Assembly: GCA_030834765.1 (NCBI GenBank)
Contig: JAUQXG010000083.1
Coordinates: 1 to 10,287, forward strand
Direction: 5' to 3'
DNA length: 10,287 nt
Source: Lutispora sp.
Lineage (GTDB): Bacteria; Bacillota; Clostridia; Lutisporales; Lutisporaceae
The notes under the pieces were generated by a model. It was not told the origin of the DNA, made no database searches, and worked only from the letters and a program-made list of their open reading frames with translations. Shown one piece after another: positions 1-6,705 of this stretch (the first letter of the stretch is position 1; each line of letters begins with the position of its first letter). The position numbers and the translations under genes are program-made.

Positions 1-32
1 TCCCTCACATTTATTATAATAAATGTGAGGGA
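1..32 (-). terminator. Perfect 32-nt palindrome, possible operon terminator
   Basis: Positions 1-16 and 17-32 are exact reverse complements, so an RNA from either strand could fold a stem of about 14 bp with a 4-nt loop, GC-rich at its base (CCCTC/GAGGG) and AT-rich near the loop. It lies 36 nt beyond the stop codon of the minus-strand propeller gene, where an intrinsic terminator is expected. The bases that would hold the minus-strand U-tract lie outside the window, and there is no clear T-tract on the plus side. An operator or the end of a repeat element remains possible. Confidence 0.5.
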
Positions 33-67
33 TATGATCTTTCCTGCACCGCCGATATGATGTTAGG

Positions 68-1471
68 CTATTTCTTTTTCAAGGTTAAAATACATATTTG
101 GCCAGAATGGTTCAATGTGCCATTATCAGTATAATAAGATATGGCAACCTTACTGTCATCATTGTTCCAAGATAGTCCATTTGCTGTATACAAGTTAGGT
201 GCTGATTTATAAAGCAGTGTTTTTTCAGGCTTTATATCAGAATTAATTTCAAGCATATTTACTTCAAAGCCTCCATGGTTAGATGATAGATATATAAGCT
301 TCTTTTCATCTCTTGATAACTCAAATTTATTATTTAGCAAGTTCTCAGCAATAAGCTTATTCTGTTTTTTTGACATATCATACTGATAAAGCTTAAAAGT
401 CAGATCTGAAGCATTTGGCTCCTTTGCATATAGTATTGTATTTTCATCACCCAAGACTTTAGCAAAAACCATGTTTTTTACCAGCTCCTGAGCTTCTTTT
501 TTTAGATTCAAATCAAGTAAATAAATGGCTGACTCAGCTCCTACTACATCAAATTCCAGATTGTTTTTCATAGAACCGTTTACGCCACTAAACCATATCC
601 TTTTTAAGTCTTTTGAAATGCCATGCACAAACACTCTTTCAAATCTTTCGCTGCTTTCTTGCATTGTGTATTCATGCTTTTCGCCTTCAGCCAGATTGAA
701 TATTTTAAAAGTATAGCTGTCAGTGGCAGTTTTTTCGCAATAAACAATGCCTTTACCATCCATAGACCAACTTAAATCTCCAAATGTGTTATATAAATGA
801 ATATCCTCATTATCTGTTTTATCTGGAAAGTATTTTGAATCCCACTCATCGACAATAGAAATTTGTTTTGTCTTAAAATCATACATTCTTACCCTATTTT
901 TTATATCATAGCCATCCACAACAAAAGGCACAGAATTAGATTTTTTGAGTGCTGCATTTTGGATTTTATTCTCTCCTATAATATTGTAAGCCTCAAAAAT
1001 CAGCATTTTATCCCTATTAGGAGATAAATAGCATCTTACATCATTGTATGGATTCGTTTCTATCAGTTGATCTGTTTCCCCATTTATAGAATCCATTAGA
1101 TATAGAGCATTTTTGCTAAAATCAGTTTTATCATTTAAATAGTAGCTATAGGGTGAGTTCATATCTCCTATTGGGTTCATATTCTTATCCATCTTAAAAA
1201 GAGGATTTATATGTCTCAGCAAAACTTTATCATTATACCATAGCTGCAATTGGTGGATGTCAAATATGGAAGCTGCTTCTGGAAGCTCGTGCAGTTTAAC
1301 TTCTTGTACCACATCTGAATTTGTATTGTTTAATACTTCTGCATTCATTTTATCATTCACAACCACTGTTTTTTCATAATCCAAGTAGTTGTTTGATAAA
1401 GCGAAAATGCCCATTAGTAAAATTATGCATATAGCACTGATACTCAATACAGCAAGCTGTTTTTTATTCAT
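68..1471 (-). CDS. Membrane-anchored TolB/WD40-like propeller protein, function unknown
   Basis: Predicted protein of 467 residues. A short basic start (MNKKQ) is followed by one hydrophobic segment of about 20 residues, which looks like an uncleaved signal anchor; no convincing lipobox is seen. The rest is extracytoplasmic in this model and carries degenerate PD40/TolB-type blade motifs: LSPNRDKMLIF, LSWSMDGKGIVY, LSRDEKKLIYLSS and LSWNNDDSKVAISYY. Such repeats usually form a beta-propeller used for binding; no catalytic motif is visible. I chose the ATG at 1471 because it has a G-rich ribosome site (CCCCC on the plus strand at 1480-1484) at 8-nt spacing and overlaps the leader ORF stop as ATGA. 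The in-frame ATG at 1495 would add 8 residues but has only a 3-nt spacing from its GGAG. It lies last in an apparent operon with a two-component system, so it may be a sensory partner or a target of that system (inference). The exact family is not recognised. Confidence 0.8.
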   Translation of the reverse strand: MNKKQLAVLSISAICIILLMGIFALSNNYLDYEKTVVVNDKMNAEVLNNTNSDVVQEVKLHELPEAASIFDIHQLQLWYNDKVLLRHINPLFKMDKNMNPIGDMNSPYSYYLNDKTDFSKNALYLMDSINGETDQLIETNPYNDVRCYLSPNRDKMLIFEAYNIIGENKIQNAALKKSNSVPFVVDGYDIKNRVRMYDFKTKQISIVDEWDSKYFPDKTDNEDIHLYNTFGDLSWSMDGKGIVYCEKTATDSYTFKIFNLAEGEKHEYTMQESSERFERVFVHGISKDLKRIWFSGVNGSMKNNLEFDVVGAESAIYLLDLNLKKEAQELVKNMVFAKVLGDENTILYAKEPNASDLTFKLYQYDMSKKQNKLIAENLLNNKFELSRDEKKLIYLSSNHGGFEVNMLEINSDIKPEKTLLYKSAPNLYTANGLSWNNDDSKVAISYYTDNGTLNHSGQICILTLKKK

Positions 1472-1536
1472 AAGTTTAACCCCCTTTTCCCCCATGCCCT
1501 CCCTTGAAAATACCGAAAGATTTTTTTACTAATCAT
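1468..1536 (-). CDS. 22-codon basic leader ORF, coupled to the propeller gene
   Basis: A short ORF beginning MISKKIFRYFQG and ending RGLNL, with six Lys/Arg and no acidic residue. Its ATG (1534-1536) follows a near-ideal AAAGGAGG site (CCTCCT at 1544-1549 on the plus strand) with 7-nt spacing, which is stronger than the site of the following gene. Its TGA shares bases with the propeller gene's ATG (ATGA, 1468-1471), the classic arrangement for translational coupling. The frame differs from that of the propeller gene. It is too short to assign a family. It could be a leader peptide whose translation opens the downstream start, or the remnant of an original N-terminus lost by a frameshift. The first seems likelier because the downstream protein already has a complete signal-anchor start. 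Confidence 0.5.
   Translation of the reverse strand: MISKKIFRYFQGRAWGKRGLNL
1480..1503 (-). promoter_or_regulatory. Four G-runs (G-quadruplex motif) over the propeller gene ribosome site
   Basis: On the minus (coding) strand the order is GGG, A, GGG, CAT, GGGGG, AAAA, GGGGG, which satisfies the usual G3+N1-7 rule for an intramolecular quadruplex. The last G-run is the ribosome site of the propeller gene, and all four runs lie inside the leader ORF. In so AT-rich a region this cluster stands out. Folding in RNA would be expected to mask the downstream start unless ribosomes translating the leader open it; this is inference. Confidence 0.4.
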
Positions 1537-1623
1537 TGTTTTTCCTCCTTTATAATGAGCGAATTCATTTATTATGAATCATATTATAAGGATGAAGTAT
1601 TTCCAAAGCTTACATGATTGTTT

Positions 1624-3087
1624 CTAAACTGTAAACTCTTCAGGGATTGTTATAATTACTTTTGTAAAAGCATTTTTGATGCTTTCTATTTGTATTGTTC
1701 CGCTATGCTTCTCTATGATTGCTTTCACAATAGAAAGGCCAAGTCCGCTTCCCCCCAGCCTCTTCCCACTTCCATCATAAATTTGGAAGAAAGGCTCAAA
1801 AACCTTTTCAATCTTATCAAAGGGTATTCCATTCCCTTCGTTTATAATAATTATAGTAGCTTGTCTGGATTCACTATATGCTTTCACTTTTATGGCGGAT
1901 TTTTCATATCCATATTTTATGGCATTATCCAAAATGTTAATAAATACACTTTTTAAATCATCGGGATAACCAAATACCTGTATGTCTGGGCTTATCTCGC
2001 AGAGCACATGCATAGTACGGTTTGCTGCCATAAGTCGCATCTCTTCGCAGGTATCATTTAGCAGAGCGCTTATATTTACATCTTCAAAAAGAGACTCCAT
2101 ATTTTTTGATGTCTGTTTTGATATAGTTAATAGGGATTGTACCATCTTGTGGAGCCTGTCACATTCATCTAAAATATAACCTGCGCCTTTTTTGCAAAAT
2201 TCCTTATCATCAAAGTCACTTTCATTCATAATCTGTGTATAGCCTCTGATTGTAGTAACAGGTGTTTTGAACTCATGAGCAACATTATCAAAGAATTTCT
2301 TTCTATAGCTTTCTAATTCTTTTAATCTCACATGATCTCTTTCTATCGTTTTGATGTTAGTATGAATTTGCTCTCTCATTGTAATGAAGCTTGAAGTCAG
2401 CTCCCCGATTTCATCATTTTTCATAACATCTATTTTTCCGCTAAACTCGCCATTTGTCATATCCTTTGCCATACTATTGAGTTTACTGAGAGGCCTTATA
2501 ATACCGTCTGATATGACGTATGAGGCAATAAACATAATCAACAGCATGATAAAAATAGTTATCGTAAGGATATTGCTAAGATAATAACCAGAGCTGTAAA
2601 GATCGGAATAATCTTTCGTATAGCGTAAAACACCAAGGAAATTGGCTTCAACTATAATTGGTACCGATATGCTTGCATCTGAATGATTTCCTCTTGAACG
2701 AATGGTAAAAGACAGCTTCTTATTAAGTGCATTGCTTAAGTCTTTTTCCACACCACTGATATTTAATAGGTTGCTGCGCAGCAATTCTAATGGTTCTCCA
2801 TCTGTGCTATAAAGAGCGCCCTTGATGCTGAGCTTAGCCTCCAAGTCAGAGAGAACTTCTGAGGAGTGTTTATGAAAGGAAGCTTTATCAGATTCAATGT
2901 TATTTAGCAGAAAGAATTGCCTTACATAGATTGTTATATTATTGCTTTCTTTTACCAATTCTTTTGATATGATCATCTCATTGCTATTTTTTATGGTATT
3001 TCTTGTTATAAAGTTCATGATTATAAAAACAGAGATAATCAAAAGGGAAAATGATAAGAATATTTTATATCTTATTGAAAATTTCAT
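1624..3087 (-). CDS. Two-component sensor histidine kinase (HAMP, HisKA, HATPase)
   Basis: A 487-residue class I membrane kinase. Transmembrane segment 1 spans about residues 8-27, followed by an extracytoplasmic sensor region of about 140 residues without a recognised ligand motif, then transmembrane segment 2 at about 172-193. A HAMP linker follows (about 195-245). The H-box reads FDNVAHEFKTPVTTIRGY with the phospho-acceptor His271. The ATPase domain has an N-box FINILDNAIKYG (382-393), an F-box VFEPFFQ and a G2 box GGSGLGLSIVKAI (445-457). The G1 box reads NEGNGI (416-421), with Asn where many kinases have Asp; this occurs in other natural kinases and need not abolish activity. The gene starts 14 bp after the response regulator stop, with GGAAGGTG before the ATG, so the two genes are surely co-transcribed partners. 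The input signal is unknown; some related kinases sense envelope stress or antimicrobial peptides, but nothing here proves it. Confidence 0.95.
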   Translation of the reverse strand: MKFSIRYKIFLSFSLLIISVFIIMNFITRNTIKNSNEMIISKELVKESNNITIYVRQFFLLNNIESDKASFHKHSSEVLSDLEAKLSIKGALYSTDGEPLELLRSNLLNISGVEKDLSNALNKKLSFTIRSRGNHSDASISVPIIVEANFLGVLRYTKDYSDLYSSGYYLSNILTITIFIMLLIMFIASYVISDGIIRPLSKLNSMAKDMTNGEFSGKIDVMKNDEIGELTSSFITMREQIHTNIKTIERDHVRLKELESYRKKFFDNVAHEFKTPVTTIRGYTQIMNESDFDDKEFCKKGAGYILDECDRLHKMVQSLLTISKQTSKNMESLFEDVNISALLNDTCEEMRLMAANRTMHVLCEISPDIQVFGYPDDLKSVFINILDNAIKYGYEKSAIKVKAYSESRQATIIIINEGNGIPFDKIEKVFEPFFQIYDGSGKRLGGSGLGLSIVKAIIEKHSGTIQIESIKNAFTKVIITIPEEFTV

Positions 3088-3101
3088 TTGTTCACCTTCC
3101 C

Positions 3102-3806
3102 TTATTTCACCATTTTATAGCCTACACCAAAAATTGTATCTATGATAGACGGAGAAGCTGAGTCATTAAGCTTTTTTCTGAGTCTGACAATATGGATATC
3201 TACAGTTCTCGAATCCCCTATATAATCATAACCCCATACAGCATCGAGAAGCTTTTCGCGGGTAAACACAGTCCCTCTATTTTCTAATAGAAAGACCAGA
3301 AGATCATATTCCTTTGGTGTAAGATCTATAGCAGCACCATTCTTCATCACTTTTCTCTCATTTATGTATACGGATAGATTAGGAGTGACTTTTATAAAAG
3401 AAGTATAAACCTTGTTTTCAACTTCTTGGTCTGCCCTTCTTAAAAATGCCTTGACTCTGGCAATTACCTCACGCACATCAAAAGGCTTGGTAATATAGTC
3501 AAAGGCACCCAATTCAAATCCAACAACTTTATCCACTATATCGGATTTGGCAGTAAGTATAATGATAGGGACTTGTGCTTCATTTGAAAGCTCCTTACAT
3601 ATATCGAAGCCACGCATATCTGGAAGCATAAGATCAAGTAAAATTAAATCGAATATGAATTGTTTTGATGTGTTTAAGCCGGAAGCACCATTATAGGCTA
3701 TATCAACGCTGATACCCTCACGGTGCAGCGCATAGGCAAGCAAATCAGCAATAGCAGCTTCATCTTCAATGATAAGAACTTTCTTTGTTGTGTTTATATA
3801 GTCCAC
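3102..3806 (-). CDS. OmpR/PhoB-family response regulator
   Basis: A 234-residue DNA-binding response regulator of normal family length. The receiver domain (about 8-120) has the acidic pair Glu14/Asp15, phospho-acceptor Asp58 in LLDLMLPDMRG, the switch residue Thr85 in ILTAK and the conserved Lys107 in TKPF. The winged-helix output domain (about 135-234) ends with the typical recognition region DSRTVDIHIVRLRKKL and GVGYK. The start codon is GTG at 3804-3806, preceded by AGGGGTGAT; an upstream ATG close by is out of frame. It is the first gene of the apparent operon with the kinase, leader ORF and propeller gene. It would activate or repress promoters when phosphorylated by the adjacent kinase; candidate self-regulatory repeats lie upstream of its promoter. 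The target genes are unknown. Confidence 0.96.
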   Translation of the reverse strand: MDYINTTKKVLIIEDEAAIADLLAYALHREGISVDIAYNGASGLNTSKQFIFDLILLDLMLPDMRGFDICKELSNEAQVPIIILTAKSDIVDKVVGFELGAFDYITKPFDVREVIARVKAFLRRADQEVENKVYTSFIKVTPNLSVYINERKVMKNGAAIDLTPKEYDLLVFLLENRGTVFTREKLLDAVWGYDYIGDSRTVDIHIVRLRKKLNDSASPSIIDTIFGVGYKMVK

Positions 3807-3861
3807 TATTCATCACCCCTATGATGATCTCAATATCTTATAACAAGTATGCGATATAAAA

Positions 3862-3867
3862 ATTATA
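3862..3867 (-). promoter_or_regulatory. Candidate -10 element for the two-component operon
   Basis: The minus strand reads TATAAT about 55 nt before the GTG start of the response regulator, directly preceded by TG. No good -35 hexamer lies at 16-18 nt, which would fit a promoter that needs an activator such as an OmpR-type regulator. The nearby TTGAAA is only 11 nt away and so is not a standard -35. Confidence 0.4.
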
Positions 3868-3878
3868 CACCTTAGATG

Positions 3879-3915
3879 TTTCAAAAGTATTTCAGAGAAA
3901 TATATTTCTAGAAAT
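3879..3915 (-). promoter_or_regulatory. TTTC-n-GAAA repeats upstream of the response regulator promoter
   Basis: Two small palindromic units, TTTCAGAGAAA (3890-3900) and TTTCTAGAAA (3905-3914), start 15 bp apart, and a partial TTTC unit starts at 3879. They sit around and just upstream of where the -35 should be, the usual place for OmpR/PhoB-type activator binding. A role in autoregulation is inferred from position only. Confidence 0.3.
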
Positions 3916-3935
3916 GTTATATGTTTATAGGCTTA

Positions 3936-3962
3936 GAAAACAGGGTCAGAGTATCTGACCCT
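3936..3962 (-). terminator. Intrinsic terminator after the acetyltransferase gene
   Basis: AGGGTCAGA (3942-3950) and TCTGACCCT (3954-3962) form a perfect 9-bp stem with a 3-nt loop. On the minus strand the stem is followed by GTTTTCT, a short U-tract. It lies 38 nt beyond the stop codon of the acetyltransferase gene and would keep its transcripts out of the two-component operon. Confidence 0.75.
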
Positions 3963-3999
3963 AAAACTTAATTCTTTTACTATCTTCACGCACTATATG

Positions 4000-4902
4000 C
4001 TATTTATTTTTATTTATCTCATAATAATCCATTGTAGAGGTCACCTCGAAGCCAAGGGATATATAAAGATTTAAAGCATTTTTGTTTTTTGTTGCCACTT
4101 GAAGCATGATATCCTTTGGATTCTTTTCTTTTAGCTTCTCTATTGCCATAGCTAAAATCTCTCTTCCATAGCCTTTCCCACGATATGCAGGAATTATGCC
4201 TAAACCATAGATACCTCCAACACCATCGCTTATCTCTAAATGAAATTTCCCTATTATCTTATTATTCATTTCTGCTATGTAAGTAACTGTGCCATATTTT
4301 TCCCCTTCTTCCGGCATGGTAATATCCTCTTCCTTAAACTCTATATCAAAATATATAGAGTTTTGATATGCAATCTCTTTTGCATCTTGATTGGTAGCTT
4401 TCCTTATAGCAACATGATTTAATGATAAATCTTGCGCATTGCTTCTTAAAAACATCTCATATTCGGAATGATCATAGCTAGCATCTGTATATTTGATAAA
4501 TTCCAAACCAGAAATAGAATTCGCATCACTTAGTAAAAGCATTTTTTGCGATTCTCTTTTTCTCCATTCATCTTTTACTAAGGAAAACAATCTTTTGAAT
4601 ACACCTCTCTTCCTATATTCAGGGTGTACCATTCCATTTACTTCAAGGGTATTGCCACCAAATTGGCATATGCCAATATATCCAATAAGCTTATTATTAT
4701 CATAGTACATAAATTCATTGATGCTATTTAAATTTTGATTTTTTTCTTCTGCCCTATTTAATTTATAATCAAGCTCTAACTTTAGTGTCGTTTTGTCCAT
4801 TTCTAAACAAAGCTTTTTAAGAAGATTGATGTCCTCGTAGTCATCTTGATTTAATGTCTCTTTTAATTTTATACTAGGACTTTTTATTTCTATCATGATC
4901 AT
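4000..4902 (-). CDS. Tandem-GNAT N-acetyltransferase
   Basis: A 300-residue protein with two GNAT-like halves. The C-terminal half (about 163-298) is a clear acetyl-CoA-dependent N-acetyltransferase: motif A reads GLGIIPAYRGKGYGREIL (233-250), where RGKGYG binds the CoA pyrophosphate, and motif B reads NKNALNLYISLGF. The N-terminal half (about 20-155) has a diverged motif, MVHPEYRKRGVFKRL (91-105), with R-K-R-G-V in place of the RGxGxG core, so it may bind CoA weakly or serve in substrate binding. The ATG at 4902 follows AAAAGGGG at 7-nt spacing; a second ATG two codons later is less well placed. The substrate cannot be told: members modify small amines, antibiotics, peptides or protein ends. 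It is transcribed alone or read through from the upstream peptidase gene, and ends at a hairpin terminator. Confidence 0.9.
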   Translation of the reverse strand: MIMIEIKSPSIKLKETLNQDDYEDINLLKKLCLEMDKTTLKLELDYKLNRAEEKNQNLNSINEFMYYDNNKLIGYIGICQFGGNTLEVNGMVHPEYRKRGVFKRLFSLVKDEWRKRESQKMLLLSDANSISGLEFIKYTDASYDHSEYEMFLRSNAQDLSLNHVAIRKATNQDAKEIAYQNSIYFDIEFKEEDITMPEEGEKYGTVTYIAEMNNKIIGKFHLEISDGVGGIYGLGIIPAYRGKGYGREILAMAIEKLKEKNPKDIMLQVATKNKNALNLYISLGFEVTSTMDYYEINKNK

Positions 4903-4963
4903 TTTCCAACCCCTTTTATTAATTAGATTTATTCCAATTATATTTAAAGCTTCAGCCTCTTAT

Positions 4964-4972
4964 ATTTTATCA
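4964..4972 (-). promoter_or_regulatory. Candidate extended -10 promoter for the acetyltransferase
   Basis: The minus strand reads TGATAAAAT, a good extended -10 (TGnTATAAT type), about 60 nt before the ATG. The -35 position (GATATA) is poor, which is tolerated when the TG extension is present. Confidence 0.4.
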
Positions 4973-5040
4973 TGATTTGATCTTTTTATATCTAAAATTA
5001 ATATATCTCATGGATGCTCTTTCTGTTTAAATTGCCCATA

Positions 5041-5145
5041 AGGTAGGGGAAATGCCGCCGTGTCTTATGAAAAGGGGGCAGCTTACCAAGCCCTCCGATA
5101 TATAGAGAACGGCGGCTTTGACTTTTATTTCAAAACCGCCCTTTG
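5041..5145 (-). other. GC-rich structured element, possible RNA or remnant repeat
   Basis: This part of the 324-bp gap between the acetyltransferase and peptidase genes is about 50% GC over 5041-5140 by hand count, well above its flanks. Segment B (5109-5116, ACGGCGGC on plus) can pair perfectly with segment C (5054-5061, GCCGCCGT), or it can join the 11-bp hairpin 5111-5121/5130-5140; both use the same bases, so they exclude each other. In minus-strand RNA the 11-bp hairpin is fully paired with one U-G wobble, while the plus-strand copy has a C-A mismatch, which favours a minus-strand RNA. Inside the B-C loop, GCTT-GGT-AAGC forms a further small stem. No U-tract follows. I do not recognise a known riboswitch or repeat family. 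The rest of the gap holds the acetyltransferase promoter and nothing else I can support. Confidence 0.35.
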
Positions 5146-5226
5146 GAATACTTTATAGGAAGTAGGAGCTTTTTTTATATAACCCAGTAACCTATGCATA
5201 AATTAGGTCACAGCCACTCACCCTAA

Positions 5227-5871
5227 TTAGAGTGTCTCAACCAATTTCTGAATCTTTGAGTGGGAAATTAAATATACATTGCCTATAATGTCGATGGTGC
5301 TGTCCTTTACGCGTACAGCACCATCTTTGTCTGCCGCCACATAAATATCCATTTTTTCTGATAAAGGGAAACGTTCCTCAATCAGCGCGGTGTTATCATG
5401 ATCAAAATGAGCTTCAAAAGAAAAGTGATTAAGATCCATACCTTCATAAACAACACATTCATCCACATATTCATCGGACATGTTCATCCCACCAGCACTT
5501 GTTCCCATTACAACAGCATTACTTTTTTTAATCAAATCCGATAATGCATATTCCGTCAAAAGGTGCTTTTGGTGCTGAGGACTTCCACCACATAAAAAAA
5601 CGACAGAGGCGTTTTGAATGAATCGCTGGGCATCTTCCTTCTGCGTGCGGTGATCAATTAAATAATATTCATCAAAAAAAATGTTAGCCTGATTAAACCA
5701 TGTCCTTTCAAAAACACCATCAATATTAACTTGCTCATCTTTATAATCAGACGATTCAGCGCTAATCATAACAAGCGATTTTCTGTCTGTTATATCCTCA
5801 TGCAGCATATTGACTAATCTCTCAGAAAAGCCCTTATCATAAAACCAATCTAAATAATAGTGCGTTTTCAT
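5227..5871 (-). CDS. Peptidase S51 family (peptidase E-like) serine peptidase
   Basis: A 214-residue cytoplasmic protein (no signal peptide) of usual size for the S51 family, which includes alpha-aspartyl dipeptidase and cyanophycinase. The nucleophile elbow is VVMGTSAGGMNMS with Ser125. The upstream FLCGGSP segment (93-98) matches the family's GG loop near the active site. The likely catalytic His is His155 in EAHFDHDN, in the place of the family's HF motif. The later segment VAADKDGAVRV matches the usual strand near the third active-site residue. The ATG at 5871 follows GGAGGT with 8-nt spacing. Overall similarity suggests an uncharacterised peptidase E-like branch rather than cyanophycinase, so substrate preference for N-terminal Asp is only a family expectation. 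It has its own strong promoter and a leader of about 150 nt. Confidence 0.85.
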   Translation of the reverse strand: MKTHYYLDWFYDKGFSERLVNMLHEDITDRKSLVMISAESSDYKDEQVNIDGVFERTWFNQANIFFDEYYLIDHRTQKEDAQRFIQNASVVFLCGGSPQHQKHLLTEYALSDLIKKSNAVVMGTSAGGMNMSDEYVDECVVYEGMDLNHFSFEAHFDHDNTALIEERFPLSEKMDIYVAADKDGAVRVKDSTIDIIGNVYLISHSKIQKLVETL

Positions 5872-6026
5872 ACGTAATTACCTCCATATGTAATATCTAC
5901 ATTCATCCATTATGCTTATCAAAATCCATAGGGCCAGGCGAGATAAAAATGTCTATAGTAATATAAATTTACAGCACCTACACAACGCAAGTACTAAGCG
6001 CAGATATGGAAACTATCCTGCTATAG

Positions 6027-6055
6027 ATAATATCAAAGGAGCCATTTAATGTCAA
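6027..6055 (-). promoter_or_regulatory. Strong promoter for the S51 peptidase gene
   Basis: On the minus strand, TTGACA (6050-6055) and TATTAT (6027-6032) are separated by exactly 17 nt, and TGA precedes the -10 (extended form). Transcription would start near 6020, leaving a 5' leader of about 150 nt before the ATG. I see no convincing riboswitch in this leader; only a weak 5-bp stem brackets the ribosome site. Confidence 0.65.
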
Positions 6056-6125
6056 TCCAGCCTTTTTAGTCCTAACGGCACACCAACCCCATCTCATTCT
6101 GGTAGTGTAACGCCCTGTGCTTAAT

Positions 6126-6599
6126 TTACTCTAAAATCTTAATTCCATCAATCCAATCTTGAACTTGCTTATCATCAAAATCACTTGTTGCCGCAAATCC
6201 CGGTAACAACTTTGAGTTAGGACATTCTTTCGATATATTGATTTCTATTTGCCCAAACCCACCACCACCATGAGTGCAAAAGGGAATAATTGTTTTTCCG
6301 TTCAAATCGACACTACGCAAAAAGCTCAATATCGGGGGTGCAAAAGATTTGAACCAGTTAGGTGTTCCTACAAAAATATATTCATAATCATTTATTTGCT
6401 CATTTCCAGACAGCAAGTTAGGACAGTATCCTCTTTCAATTTCCCTTCTTGCTTCTTTTGTTGCGCCATTGTAGGTAAATGAATAAGGTTTTTCTGGGAT
6501 TAGCTCTCTAATATCTCCATCTGTAATAATTGCGATATCTTCTGCTAAACTCCTTGTTGTATCTGAATAAGAGTAGTATATAATCAATATTTTATTCAT
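6126..6599 (-). CDS. Flavodoxin-like FMN-binding protein
   Basis: A 157-residue protein of the short flavodoxin / NAD(P)H-dependent oxidoreductase type (Flavodoxin_4-like). The N-terminal strand and phosphate loop read ILIIYYSYSDTTRSLAEDI, where residues 9-14 hold the FMN phosphate. The second flavin-contact loop is VGTPNWFKSFAPP, and the third is THGGGGFGQ. It probably carries electrons or reduces small substrates in the cytoplasm; the partner is unknown. I chose the ATG at 6597-6599 because GGAGGG lies 7 nt before it. A longer reading from TTG at 6614 would include this ribosome site inside the gene and is unlikely. It is divergent from the endonuclease IV gene across about 180 bp, where I found no good promoter for it. 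Confidence 0.9.
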   Translation of the reverse strand: MNKILIIYYSYSDTTRSLAEDIAIITDGDIRELIPEKPYSFTYNGATKEARREIERGYCPNLLSGNEQINDYEYIFVGTPNWFKSFAPPILSFLRSVDLNGKTIIPFCTHGGGGFGQIEINISKECPNSKLLPGFAATSDFDDKQVQDWIDGIKILE

Positions 6600-6705
6600 A
6601 AATAGTCCCTCCAAAATCCTACTTGTGGATTTATGTGTATTTTTTTCACATGAATGGGTTAAATCTGGGATACTATAAGATATATATATTTACATTGTCC
6701 AAATT

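Noticed and set aside
525..716. Plus-strand 63-codon open frame
   Set aside because: It is a shadow of the propeller gene with no start signal.
1561..1588. AT-rich hairpin and TATAAT after the kinase gene
   Set aside because: The stem is only 6-7 bp of nearly all A/T with no U-tract, and the -10 (1583-1588) lacks a -35, so neither a terminator nor a promoter is supported.
1618..1956. Plus-strand 112-codon open frame
   Set aside because: It is antisense to the kinase ATPase domain, has no ribosome site and matches no family.
5029..5149. Minus-strand open stretch of about 40 codons in the GC-rich element
   Set aside because: It reads without stops (for example KGGFEIKVKAAVLYI) but has no start codon or ribosome site, and the base-pairing explains the sequence better. 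A decayed mobile-element gene cannot be excluded.
5201..5228. 7-bp inverted repeat AATTAGG/CCTAATT at the end of the S51 gene
   Set aside because: It has a 14-nt loop and no U-tract and overlaps the stop codon, so it is too weak to call a terminator.
6056..6125. Possible terminator after the flavodoxin gene
   Set aside because: Only short, mismatched complementary pieces (GCACA/TGTGC) are seen and no convincing stem.
6249..6482. Plus-strand 77-codon open frame
   Set aside because: It is antisense to the flavodoxin gene, which has the flavin-binding motifs.
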